Assembly: GCF_963678635.1 (NCBI RefSeq)
Contig: NC_087064.1
Location: 22,618,509 to 22,678,508, forward strand
DNA from: Symsagittifera roscoffensis
Lineage: Eukaryota; Xenacoelomorpha; Acoela; Convolutidae
DNA: 60,000 bases
Direction: 5' to 3'
Part shown: positions 18,640 to 29,200 of the stretch, piece after piece
Layout: each line of letters begins with the position of its first letter
Numbering within the stretch: position 1 is the stretch's first letter
Notes under the pieces: generated by a model
The model's input: only the letters and a program-made list of their open reading frames with translations
Database searches by the model: none
Told to the model about the DNA's origin: nothing
Position numbers and translations under genes: made by a program

Positions 18640-20085
18640 TGGTTTTTACCCCCTCCTTGGATTCGAAGGTGTAGTGAGAAAAGCCGAAAACGGCTATAAT
18701 CTCGATAGCGATATATTTGTACGAAGGTGCTCTGTTCTGCAGAGCCTAAAGCGGCCACTGTACATCTGTTTTTTAAAACCTGTTTTAGCAGTCAAAAAAT
18801 GAAACTAAACCACTGAGTCAAAAAACTAAACCACTGAGTCAAAAAAAAACTTTCAAAAACTTCATAAATTTGTCTGGAATGATGTGAGGAGAACATGTCA
18901 ACAAACATAATCGCCCGAGTTAAATAAGTTTGCAGGAACAATTATCGATTGGCAAAGAAGCCGACAATAGCTGAGTAAAACTTGAGCTGAAAACAAAAAT
19001 GTTGTCATGAAAAGCATCTGAAAGCCCTAGAATAGAAATTCCTGAGTTTTACGCTGCCCTCCTGAACAAAAATCTATTTTCCCCTTCAAGCGACAAAACA
19101 ATTATGTCACTAAACCGATGAAACATAAGCTGAGGCCAAAAAAAAGACAGCTCGAAAAAAAATGAAGCAAGGCAAAAAAATCAGTATCGGTTAACTTTCA
19201 AATTACAGGAATAAACACAAAAAAATCAACACAGGCAAAGCAGAGCTTCGCAACACTTGCGATATAAAAAAAGAATGACTATCACTTATTAAAGATGAAC
19301 CGACCAATCGAAATAAAAACACAGAGGCGAAGCGGATACCACAAAAATAGCATTACAAACTAGCATCATCATCATCGTTGGTTTTCCACCCTTTTCTTGG
19401 ATTCGAAGGTGAAGTGAGAAAAGCCGAAAACGGCCATATTTTCGAAATTGAATAATTGTGCGATTGTGTTCTGTTCTGCAGAGCCTATAGCGGCCACTGT
19501 ACATCTGTTTTTTATTAAATTGTTTTAGCAATCAGAAAATGAAACGGAACCACTGAGTCAAAAAAAAATTTCAAAAACAAAACAACCACTAAAATTTCAA
19601 AAACTTGTCTGGATGGCACATGATGTGCACTTTCAGGTGAACATGTCCATAAACAAAATCGCCACGTTAAAATAGTTTTCAGAAAACATTAACGATTGGC
19701 AACGAAGCCAGCTGGGTAAACCCGTTGAGCTGAAAACAAAATTGTTGTCATGAAAAACATCCGAAATCCCTAGAATAGAAATTTTTACACTGCCCTCTCC
19801 GAACAGAAATCTATTTTTCTCTTCAAGAGAAGAAAAATTACGTCACTAAACCGATGAAACATACATTGAGGCCAAAAAAGACAGCGCGAAAAAAAAATAA
19901 AGCAAGACAAAAAAATCAGTATTGGTTAACTTTCAAAATACTGAAATAAACCAAAAATAAATCAACACAGGCGAAGCAGAGCTTCGCACCACTTGCGATA
20001 CAAAAAAAGAAGGACTATCACTTATTAAAGATGAACCTACCAATCGAAACAGAAACGCAGAGGCGAAGCGAATACCACAAAAAGG
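17815..20085. repeat. Three-unit ~735-760 bp tandem repeat with CAT microsatellite
   Basis: Three head-to-tail units are anchored by a (CAT/ATC)n tract at about 17868, 18602 and 19362. Each has GGATTCGAAGGTG, AGAAAAGCCGAAAACGG, GCTCTGTTCTGCAGAGC (hairpin), GCGGCCACTGTACATCTG, a long A-rich middle, and near the end GCGAAGC-AGA-GCTTCGC followed by ACCACTTGCGA. The last stem is perfect in unit 3 (19971-19987) and has one mismatch in unit 1. The CAT tract shrinks from about 10-12 repeats in units 1 and 2 to about 4 in unit 3. Units 1 and 2 are more alike than either is to unit 3. There is no coding capacity. The hairpin-rich, microsatellite-bearing design resembles non-autonomous Helitron/Helentron derivatives; that class assignment is an inference. 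Confidence 0.8.
18602..18640. repeat. (CAT)n microsatellite in tandem unit 2
   Basis: About 12 uninterrupted ATC/CAT repeats; the equivalent tract in unit 1 is at about 17868-17907 and carries one interruption (CATGATC). Confidence 0.9.
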
Positions 20086-21213
20086 AGCATTACAAAAAAA
20101 TACTAGGAAATAATTCAATTTACCTGGGCATAGTCGACGTTTAACAAAAAACCTCCACCGAAAACATGCACATTTACCGCAGACAATCACATCAAAAAAA
20201 TTAGCAGCTAAAAACAATCACCTGTAAAATCTCCCTTGTCTTCATTTACTCCACACAAAACAGAAATCAACAAAAACATATTTTTATAACAAAAACAAAC
20301 ATTGCCCTGAAGACGAAAACAACTATCATTTTCCTAGTGATAAAATTTTGATTGAGGAAGATTTATATACCTTTTGTAGAATGTCAAATTTTCAAAGAAC
20401 ATATGTAAGTAGAATCTGTAGCTTAAAATCACGATGAATATGAAAACAAAAATGACTTCACAGAATATACGCAAAATGTTGGATTTGGATTCTTCTAAAA
20501 CTTTGAAAACATTGATTTTAAACCTCAAATTTGTACTTCCTTTCGTGTTTGGGGCTGAAGAATTCTTTTTAAAAGAGCCAGAACAGGAAATACGAAATCA
20601 ACTGGAAAAAAAAACATCTTTCACGCTACTGGGAGCCATTAAGCTAGACAAACTTCTCTATTGTTACCAAATATGTGATTGACTTGTTTGTTTATGAATA
20701 TTTGACGCAGGCTAAGTCAAATATTCATAAACAAACAAGTCAATCACAATTAACCAACACGTCCTAGAACAAAGCAGAAGAAACGAAGGCACACAGGAGG
20801 AGCTCTAAAAGTTCAAAAAATTTCAAGACGACTGGAATATATCAAGCATCGGAAAAGTAAGAATCTTTTAGAAAACACTAAATTGATGAAGCGGAATTAG
20901 CTCATGCTAATCAATAACGAAATTTTTTTTCGATCAGTTGGACAACAACTTGGTATTATATCACAACCGTTGATTGTGCAATCATAACAACAAAAATGAT
21001 CGAGATTAAATTTGTACGACTGCAACCAATATGCCAGAGCAAGTTTCGCCATTTTTAATAGTTTTGAAACAATTAGCTGCTAAAAGTTCGATTCTTTAAA
21101 TTGAATATCGACTTTTTAAATTGATCAATCAGTTATTTTTTTGCTTAAAAGCAAGCAAGTGATAATTGGTTAAGGCACTTAATTCGTGCACGTAAAAACG
21201 TATAATCAGTTAT
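20086..21213. other. Intergenic, AT-rich, downstream of LRRC58; contains a perfect hairpin
   Basis: No gene supported. A plus-strand 82-codon ORF (20434-20682) ends just at the start of the hairpin at 20674; it has a plausible charged stretch (EPEQEIRNQLEKK) but no homology or splice evidence. Small ORFs on the minus strand are Phe-rich and not convincing. Confidence 0.5.
20674..20748. repeat. Perfect 33-bp inverted repeat with 9-nt loop
   Basis: The left arm 20674-20706 (TGTGATTGACTTGTTTGTTT...) is the exact reverse complement of 20716-20748; the loop is GCAGGCTAA. Size and geometry match a short-hairpin or pre-miRNA-like transcript, although animal pre-miRNAs normally contain mismatches. 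It could also be a very recent palindromic duplication or the joined ends of a foldback transposon. Confidence 0.9.
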
Positions 21214-22332
21214 TCATCCCAGTAAAACTCTTCTCATGTGCATCGGAGAAACTCCAAGTAGACTTTCAGCGTCCGAACTACTGGAGGAATCAGTTTCTGG
21301 GTACTCGCAATTCGGTGAGCAGAGATATATCAAAAAAGGAACCCGGTAACGCCCACAGAAGTCGACAAACTTCACATGTTCTACGCAGGATGTAAAATAA
21401 ACTCCACCACATGCAGGATTGATACATTGTTGAGACGATTTCAAGAAGTTCATCAGTGTTTCTGGAATATCGCCTAATTGAATATTAAGCCCATTTTTAA
21501 CGACAAATCGACTCGCCAGTTCTTTAAGCGAAGGCACGTTGTACATGTGTACTGATCGCACGAATCGGTCAACCAGAGGGTTCCCACGCAAACTCAACTC
21601 CTCGAGATTCTGCAATTTAATCAAAGACTGTGGCAAAACTTTCAAGCGGTTTCCATGCAACATTAAAGATTTGAGGTTGCGCAGATTTGCAAGTGCATCT
21701 GGTATGGAGACCAAATGATTATCATTTACAATTAACTTTGATAATTGTAACATTGATCCAATAGACTCAGGTATCTCCAAAAGCTTGTTGCCACCAAGAT
21801 ACAAGTCTTGTAGACTTGTCAGCTTCTCAATTGCTGAAGGAAGACATTTCAGAGAATTGGCTCCCATGTGCAAATAAGACAATTTAATCATTAAAGGAAT
21901 CCACCAAGGTGCAACTGCAAACTTGTTGTTCGAGAGGACGAGGTGTGTAATGCGACTAGCAGCGACAATCACTTCGCTGCTTTCGGAGAAATCCAAACAA
22001 GATTCGCTGAGTAAGTTAGATCCAAGGTCAACATAATTAAGGTTTGGAAGCGTGAACAACTCAATAGGCAGCCGATCAATTTGGTTTTTTGAAAGATCGA
22101 GACGTTTCAGGGCAAAGCAAAGTGATATTTCACATGGAATGTCGGTGATTTCGTTTTTGGAAGCCACCAAAATATTCAAATTTTGTTTGTTTGTTTCTGC
22201 GAAGGCCTCAATGGGAAATTGCTTCAAATTTTGATTGGACACCGTAAGAGCCTGTTCCCAATCATTTTCTTCAGACGACTCTTGTTTTCTCAAATCTTCG
22301 TCCAAAGAGAACTCAACAGCAGGCAAATTCAT
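21214..22332 (-). CDS. LRRC58: Leucine-rich repeat-containing protein 58 (LRRC58)
   Basis: Single uninterrupted ORF of 372 codons, about the length of vertebrate LRRC58. After an acidic N-terminus, residues about 35-265 hold around nine leucine-rich repeats (for example LKRLDLSKNQIDRLP, LKSLMLHGNRLKVLP). The C-terminal domain is characteristic of the family: SLKELASRFVV, then a Cys-rich block (CINPACGGVYFTSCVEHVKF, VDFCGRYRVPF, YLCSPNC), a Ser/Asp/Glu-rich linker and the terminal RRVLLG. The cysteines probably bind zinc. From memory of recent literature, vertebrate LRRC58 acts as a substrate adaptor of a cullin-RING ubiquitin ligase linked to cysteine metabolism; nothing in this window tests that. 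The coding region has no intron here. It is the only intact host gene in the window, with repeats on both sides. Confidence 0.88.
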   Translation of the reverse strand: MNLPAVEFSLDEDLRKQESSEENDWEQALTVSNQNLKQFPIEAFAETNKQNLNILVASKNEITDIPCEISLCFALKRLDLSKNQIDRLPIELFTLPNLNYVDLGSNLLSESCLDFSESSEVIVAASRITHLVLSNNKFAVAPWWIPLMIKLSYLHMGANSLKCLPSAIEKLTSLQDLYLGGNKLLEIPESIGSMLQLSKLIVNDNHLVSIPDALANLRNLKSLMLHGNRLKVLPQSLIKLQNLEELSLRGNPLVDRFVRSVHMYNVPSLKELASRFVVKNGLNIQLGDIPETLMNFLKSSQQCINPACGGVYFTSCVEHVKFVDFCGRYRVPFLIYLCSPNCEYPETDSSSSSDAESLLGVSPMHMRRVLLG

Positions 22333-23169
22333 AATTAAGTCAGAGAAATCGTCGTTCTTTTATTACAAAACAGCTAATTTCAACCTACGAATCAAGCTTT
22401 CTGATATTTTACTGAGATAAATCGAGGTTGATTAATGAGATAACGAGCAGCGAACGCAATGGAAATAACCAAGAATTTTGCTCGGCAAACTAAATTGAAC
22501 TTAGACAAATTTTGAGTGATCTTCGGAACAGAAAGAATCAACAAAAGCAGGCAAACGAATATACGAGCGATTATTAGATAGTTCACACATCCATTAACAA
22601 GTAATTCATACTAGGCTTAACCTATTTGCAAACAATAGCCTTGATTTTCACGCAAAATAATTAAATATTTGTGACACAATGGAAAATATAATAGTAGCAG
22701 TGAAACGAAAAAACCTATACTTAGTCTTTTTTCTGAACACGACATTTTCCTACCGGTCACTTTTGTCGTGGCATGTCACGGAGCCAAATACCCGGATAGC
22801 CAAAAATAAAATCGTTCCCGGATAGCCGAAAAACAAAATCGTTCCCGAATAGCCGAAAGAATAAATCGTTCCCGGTTAGCCGAAAAATAATCTCGTTTCC
22901 GGATAGCCAAATCTTTCTTGTTTCTAGATAGCCAAAAAAATTCGCCTGGATCCACATCAAAAAATAAGGAACCGAAAAATTGAAAATTATCGAGCTTTTT
23001 TTTAATCGGCTAAACTTCAGCTATCCCGAAACGCTGTAAAGATCTTCTTTTTGACAAAAACTTTGCGACGGCGGCAAGTATTTGACAAACTTTTGACAAA
23101 ATATAGAGGTTTGGAACTCTTTTTTTGCACCTGCTCCCTGCGTCCATCTCACGACAGTTAATTAATGTT
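22333..23169. other. Upstream region of LRRC58, no further gene
   Basis: AT-rich sequence presumably containing the LRRC58 promoter and 5'UTR, followed by a 27-bp minisatellite (listed separately). No clear TATA box or additional exon could be assigned. Confidence 0.4.
22791..22938. repeat. 27-bp minisatellite, about 5-6 units
   Basis: Unit CGTTCCCGGATAGCCGAAAA followed by CAAAAT, repeated with substitutions (CCCGGATAGCC, CCCGAATAGCC, CCCGGTTAGCC, TCCGGATAGCC, TCTAGATAGCC). It lies about 460 bp upstream of the LRRC58 ATG. Confidence 0.9.
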
Positions 23170-23556
23170 CCGAGCCCATTAAAGTCATGCTCGGAAAAAC
23201 TAATCAAAATTTCGGTTTCCATCAATGCGCTAGGTTTTTTTCTTCTACTAATAGATCAGAAATTATCATAGTAACATAGTAACTAGCTGTACTAGTTCAT
23301 GATTTTTACCAATGGAGACACTTTGAAACCAACTACAACGAACTAACCTCCAGTACTTGGAGCATTTGAACAGCAAAACTCATCTTGTTTCAGTGAGTAA
23401 TCACGGGCCCATAAGGCCGAATCCATAAGACATATATGAATACATTTCACCCAGTCAAACAACTATTGGAATTTCACAAATTAGGTACCAGTCAAGTATA
23501 ACATAAATAAAAGTAAAGAGAGTCAGATGGTTGAGAATCAAGCCATCTAGATTGAG
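23170..23556 (+). repeat. Dispersed repeat C, copy 1
   Basis: Shares ordered blocks with 29787-30386: GCCCATTAAAGTCATGCTC, TTTTTACCAATGG.GACACTTTGAAA, CTTGGAGCATTTGAACAG.AAAACTC, GGTCCGAATCCATAAGAC-like words, and AAAGAGAGT.AGATGGTTG..AATCAA.CCATC near the end. No coding capacity. The class is unknown (solo LTR, SINE or MITE). Confidence 0.75.
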
Positions 23557-23762
23557 ATAACTAACATGTGCACAGAACAAACCAGAGTTGAGAGGAACGC
23601 AAAAAAAAATCACCTCATATGAGGCTACGGGTCTATCAGATACTTAGAACAGGCTGCGCTTTTGTTCCTTGGCTCTACAAATAAAACATTTAGAAAATAG
23701 TTTTCATTGTTACTAGTGCTGAGTACAGAAGCAGCGACCCACACAACGACCCAGACCTCCTC

Positions 23763-24653
23763 GTGGTGTGTGTGTGGGGGGGGGGATCACAGATCCTCGA
23801 ACTGGGTCATCAACGGGATGGAGACCCCAGACGCCAGAATGCAGAGAAGCCACAACACCGGCGTACAAAGAAAACAGACTGGAGAGACCATGCCCGAGAC
23901 AAATGGAACGAGATATTCACAGAAGGTTGCAACCCTGAACCCTTCCCGGATCCCGTAGCGCCATGGACTAAACTCTCTAACTGCGCCTTCACCTACACGA
24001 ACGTAGAGAAACGACAGGACGATGAGACGAAAAAGAAGGCAGGAGAAGAAGCAATCAATCTAAACCATGACACCTACAAGATCAATACAAGCAACAAGAA
24101 CGGAGGAGCAGGAGTAGTGATAGTGCCCTCAGACCCAGAAGAGGAAACAACGATGCTGAGTCACCCCGCTGGCAAACTCACCTCCAGTTTCCAAGCCGAA
24201 CTGACGGCCATCAACCATGCTCTAAAACACGTAGCCTCCAACGACCACCATGACTGCCAGATCCGCATCATCACCGACTCGAAATCGGCACTTCAACGCT
24301 GTGAGAGCATCACGAGTGACCCGCGTCCCAACTCATGGCTGGAGAGAGAGGTCCTTGACTCCCTCATGACCCTCGGCGAGCGACAAGTCGGTATCGTCTT
24401 CCTGTGGTGCCGTAGCCACTGTGGCCTATGGGGAAATGAAGAAGCTGACAGATGCGCAGCAGAAGGTAGCGCTATGTCGCAAGACAACATCCCCTGGACT
24501 TATCACTCAGCACAAGCGAAAATAAGAAGAAACATAAAGAACACCAGTGTGGAACACCCAAGATGCAAGAGAGTGTACTGTGACAGCAACTCAGTCCCTA
24601 AGTTCCCATTAGATGAGGACCTGACACGACGGAGATACGTTACTGGCGTATAA
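23763..24653 (+). pseudogene. LINE RNase H domain (open but truncated frame)
   Basis: The frame has lost endonuclease and RT. RNase H motifs: NKNGGAGVVIV, where the usual first Asp is replaced or displaced; FQAELTAINHAL with the catalytic Glu; IITDSKSALQ with Asp; and WCRSHCGLWGNEEADR with the final Asp. The frame ends at 24653. The adjoining frame (about 24640-24873) continues with CRTCGLAEETMEHIMEDCP, a C-x2-C...H...C zinc-knuckle typical of LINE C-termini, then ends in an Asp-rich tail. One frameshift therefore separates the two. Confidence 0.8.
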
Positions 24654-24889
24654 AGATCAATGATGAAACTGAATCCGAATGCAGAACTTGCGGGCTAGCC
24701 GAAGAAACGATGGAACACATAATGGAAGATTGCCCTGCCATGAGGAACCACTACCCAGAAGATTGGAACCTACACAAGATGACCACCATCCCAAGAAAAG
24801 CCCTGGAAATATGGCAACGCTTCCTGGACAAGATAAACCCACCGATTTCGGACAGAAACGACGACGACGACTAGACATCCATCTCGCTC

Positions 24890-24916
24890 AACACACACAC
24901 ACACACACACACACAC
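24890..24916 (+). repeat. (CA)n microsatellite, 3' tail of the LINE
   Basis: About 13 CA dinucleotides immediately before the right-hand target-site duplication. Confidence 0.9.
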
Positions 24917-24926
24917 AGAAGCAGCG

Positions 24927-25432
24927 TTAGCAATCAGTATTTGCGAGGGAGAAAGTATGCTTTAAAAACTACCTGGACTGAGTTCCTCCTTACAGATCCT
25001 ACTTAAGAGAATCTTACTGCTAGGGCCTGCAGCACCCTGATTTTCCCAGGCTAATGAGAGAAAAAGTATATCCATCATCAATTAAATCTCTCACTTTATC
25101 AGTTTTGCGATCTTCCGCCTCAGCCGCTGCCGTACAGGAGTTGCAAACAGATCCTCCTGCGAATAATCTACTTATGAGTTAGAATGTCAGAAGCATGAAA
25201 ATCGTCACTTCGAAAAACGTTCAACTGAAAAGACCTTCTAGCGTCCATTAGCCTTTATATCAATCTAGCGTCTTCTTCAGCAGAGGTTTTAGAGTTAAAA
25301 AAAGCGTACGCCGTCCAACGATCCACATTTGGGACGAAGAAGTGAGTGAGTGATTGGAAAAGATTGTATGAAGGGGCATGTAATGAAGCGTTTTCAGCGG
25401 TTCCCTGGCACATCTCAACTGTACGCCTTATT
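24927..25432. other. Unassigned stretch between LINE and HINE-like copy A1
   Basis: A minus-strand ORF (25255-25500) includes PSYNLFQSLTHFFVPNVDRW but has no splice or family support, and its start lies inside the neighbouring repeat. Nothing else recognised. Confidence 0.4.
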
Positions 25433-25971
25433 GTTCCGACTTTCGATAAGAAAGTAACGGAATATTTGTGCTCGGGGTGAGTTTTTTTTTCTTCAGACAA
25501 AATTCGACTTTTTAACTAGCCATTTTTGACGGAAATTTTTTATATCATTCGAAAGCTATTGTTGTCCTGAGCTTAAATTTGAAAAGATATTTCACCTGTG
25601 ATTTTTTTTCGTAAAGTTATGGGGGTTTAAAGATTGCCATTTTGACCAATTTGGGACAATTAACGCGCGATATAATTCGCGCTATTAACGCGTAAGCGGA
25701 GAATTAATCCGTCTTAGAAATCGTTCCAAATTGGTTGTAAGACGCTTATTTGCCATAAATAATTTGTTACAAGGATCGAAATCTATTGTTTTGTAATTTA
25801 TATGGCGTGTGGGGGGATGATTTTCATAGAAAAATTTTCAAATTTAAGAAATTTTTTTTTTTTCATTTTATTTTCTATTTATTTTTTTATGTTGTTTATG
25901 TTATTACTGCTCCATAAACGTTAGAAGGCAGTCGGAACTTTCAGGGCTTCGCCCTGATACGAGCAGTCTTG
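25433..25971 (+). mobile_element. Helentron-associated (HINE-like) non-autonomous element, copy A1
   Basis: About 539 bp. The left end GTTCCGACTTTCGATAAGAAAGTAACGGAA folds on itself. The terminal GTTCCGACT is the exact inverted repeat of AGTCGGAAC at 25930-25938, which is subterminal at the right end: an asymmetric terminal inverted repeat. It is followed by the hairpin CAGGGC-TTC-GCCCTG (25942-25956) and the tail ATACGAGCAGTCTTG. Both ends abut TT. A central palindrome (GCGCGATATAATTCGCGC) recurs in the copies. Asymmetric TIRs, a 3' hairpin and TT insertion are the described signature of Helentron/Helitron2 non-autonomous elements. No Rep/helicase is present in this window. Confidence 0.75.
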
Positions 25972-26295
25972 TTTGAATTACTGTTTCTTGAACTTATTTT
26001 TCGTGTATTGTGAAAGGAGCCAGTTCGATGCCCTTTTTTGGTGCCGTTTTGATGTTGATTTTTCCTGTTGTTGCGCTAATTTGAGATCGTAATTTTTTTT
26101 CTTTCTACTTCAGGTTTTATGTTTAACCTGAGCTCATTTTCGAATGACTCATTGCGTTGTAATTGGCCAGTTGTAAGCATTAAGCTAATCTGCATTTGTA
26201 AGCATTAAACTACTTTCTCCTTTGATTGAGAGAACATTACACTTGTTTTCATTTTCATCTTGATTTGGAGCTTAAAGAAAACTTGGATAACAAGA
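25972..26295. other. Unassigned spacer before LINE relic 2
   Basis: Contains a short inverted word (CTTCAGGTTTTATGTTTAACCTGAG near 26108-26132). It may be the 5'UTR of the following LINE. No gene. Confidence 0.4.
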
Positions 26296-29200
26296 AATTT
26301 CCCCCGCCTGAACCAAAAGTAACACAGCTACCCCAAAAACCAAAGCACATTAACTAAGAAGCTTTTGACAGAATAAGACTGCGAGGAATACCAGAACTCA
26401 GGTCAAACAACAGCCGGGAGCGTTTCGATCATGACATCAATGAGGCAAAATCAGTAATTGCACATGTTGCAGTAGAGGGCAATATTAAGGAACTCAAAAG
26501 AATAGGAAAATATACCGAAGGAAGAAATCGAACTATTGTTATAGAGCTAGACAGCCAACATGCGTAACGCCTTATTCTTTTGTCATTAAGAAAACTCAAA
26601 ACATTTTCAAAGCCAGTGTATGTAAGCAAAGAGCTCACACTGGAAGAATAGGACCTGGAGAACAAACTATTAATACAACGACGAGAAATTATAAACCAAA
26701 ATAATGATCCAAAAAAGCTACGTATACGAAACTTAGTACTACAAAAATAAATAAACAATAAATGTGTCAGCCTAGACCAAACTAACAATGAACCAAATTG
26801 ACTAGCATCAAACCCAGCTCTGACTGCACTAAACTACAATATACACAGTTTACTTGAATTAAAACGTAGAAGTCATCTTGCAAACTACTTAACAATTGAA
26901 AGTAATGTCCAAGTTATATGTCCAACCGACAGACCAACACATGACCATAGAACTAAAGACGGTGGTGTGCTAATTGGTGTCAGAGATATTCCACATAAAC
27001 CGCTAAGCATAAAAACAGAATGTGAATGTGGTGCAGTTAAATTGACCCCCAAAAGTGAACCAATCATTCTATGCTGTCTATACAACCCAACTGAAAAAAG
27101 TTCTTATCGAATTTGTCAACAACGAATCCTCGATCAAATAAATGAACTTATTGCGATTAGCGAAAACGAAAATTATAATAACTTTAGTCATAACAGGCGA
27201 GATAAAAAACTTCGTACACGCGAATTGAGATGCAATGGACTCGAATGACAGCTACAACTGAAAGTTCTTAATCTTTTCTCCGAAAATGACTTTGAGGAAT
27301 GTTTATGCCAAAACAAAAAGCAACAGTTAGATATATTTTTGACAATTAATCCAAATGTCTTACTGAACTACACCACGCAAAACGAATTCAACAAGTCATA
27401 CAGATCCGATCATTTAGCATACACTAAAGCGACTCACACTGAAACGGAAGGAACCAATACAATACAAAATGAACGGTTTGCGTTTCCTAAAGCCGATTGG
27501 AGTGCAATAAATAAAAGTATATAGGATCAACAATTTCTTCCGTAATTTTTTAGTAATGTCGACGTAAAACAATGGTATAAATGGCTTTGCAAGATCATTG
27601 AAGAGAATGTCCCCAGAGTAACCAGCCACAGAAAGAACCTCCCCCCCCCCCATGGGTGTCTAGTAGTACATCACACCAAATAAAAGTTATTTCCACATTA
27701 AAACGTAAAATCTACGTTTTACGTAAGCAATCTTAAAAACAGAAACAATCTGAGCGGCCTCATAAAACTAAAAAAGAAAGAAGCTCTGCTACGCAAAAGC
27801 CTAACACAACAATAGGCATACTATGAAGAAAAGCTTTTCTTAGGAAAAAATCTTTCTGAACTGCAAAAATATCTTCGATCAGTCCACAAACGCAGTCGTT
27901 TTTCTGACCTTATATCTTTCGGAAACAATCAAGCTTACAAGGATAATGATAAAATTCAGCTTTTAAAAATTCTCCTGCAGTGTCTTTACCAGAGATTATC
28001 AACTAAATGCAAATCAAAATTATGAAAACACTTCCATAATAAATTAGTTATAACAGAAAAACAAACTGTCCAAATTCTCTCGAACCTTGATACCAGTAAA
28101 GCCAGTGGGCCTGACAACATCGGAAATCTTATCCTAAAAAATTTGCCATCTCTATAAAAATCACTCTATCTTGTTTTCAAAACTGTAATACCGAAAGGAT
28201 TTTTCCTCACTTATTGGAAAATCAGTGAAGTAGTCCCAATTTTCAAGGACGCGAACAAATCACAAATAGAGAATTACCGGCCAATAAGTCTTTTTTGCAA
28301 TGTATCAAAAATACTAGAGACAATTATCTCTGAAGAACTTTATAATCTAACCAACAGACACTTGCATGAAGCCCAACACGGTTTCTGTAAAATGCGATCG
28401 GTGATGATTCAACTTCAACAATTTGTTGACTATCTGTAGCAAAAAATATGACATTTCAACTGAACGGAATTTTATGTTCTCTGCCTAGATTTTCGTAAAG
28501 CACTTGACAGCGTTCCTCACCAAAAATTAATTGATAAAATACAACAAATTGGAAACGGCGGAAACTTCGTGAAACTCATTGCAATTTACTTAAGAAACAG
28601 GGGACAATATGTGAAAATAAATGATAAGCGCTCCCCAACAGCATCAATAACTAGTGGTGTGCCACAAGGGTCAATCATTAGACCCCTCTTATTTATGATT
28701 TACCAACAATAATTAAAAATAGCAAACCTTTTGGGTATGCAGATGATTTCAAACTTGTAACTACTGACCCTTGCACTCTACAAGAAGACATGAATCGAAT
28801 AGAAAAATGGTGCTCAGACAACGAAATGAAACTCAATAGTAACAAATGCTATATACTTCCAATCAAAACGAAATGCGAAATTGATAATTTGACGCTAAAT
28901 ACCAATCGCCTAAGTTGTTAGAAAGAACAAAAAGATCTAGGTATTATAATGGCGACGAATTTAAATTGGAAAGCAAATTGTGATAAAAGATGTTCCAAAG
29001 CCTGGAGAGCTTTCTATTTTCTAAAACGCAACGTATCGAATTTAGCAAACAAACATATGAAACTGAACGCATACAAAGAGTATGTAGTCCCTGTAAAAGC
29101 ATACGCATCTCAGGCATGGTCAGCAAACAAAGGTGGAATCAATGATATCGAAAAAATCCAAAAACGGGCCACCTCATGGATACTTGGCATATGGGAAAAA

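Larger units (their letters stand above)
23725..24926 (+). mobile_element. 5'-truncated non-LTR retrotransposon with 12-bp target-site duplication
   Basis: ACAGAAGCAGCG occurs at 23725-23736 and again at 24915-24926, exactly flanking a segment that encodes the C-terminal RNase H and zinc-finger parts of a LINE and ends in a (CA)n tail (about 24890-24916). Identical duplications, loss of the 5' part and a simple-repeat tail are hallmarks of target-primed reverse transcription. The presence of RNase H points to the I/Jockey/R1/Ingi-like side of the LINE tree; finer placement is not possible. Confidence 0.85.

Noticed and set aside
17868-19380. CRISPR-like array, because of regularly spaced repeats
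   Set aside because: Units are ~740 bp with similar interiors, so this is a tandem satellite in eukaryotic DNA.
24889-24920. CA repeat as part of a Z-DNA regulatory element
   Set aside because: Its position exactly before the right TSD makes it the LINE tail.
26429-27085. Minus-strand Ser/Leu-rich ORFs
   Set aside because: Shadows of the plus-strand LINE ORF1 and endonuclease remnants.
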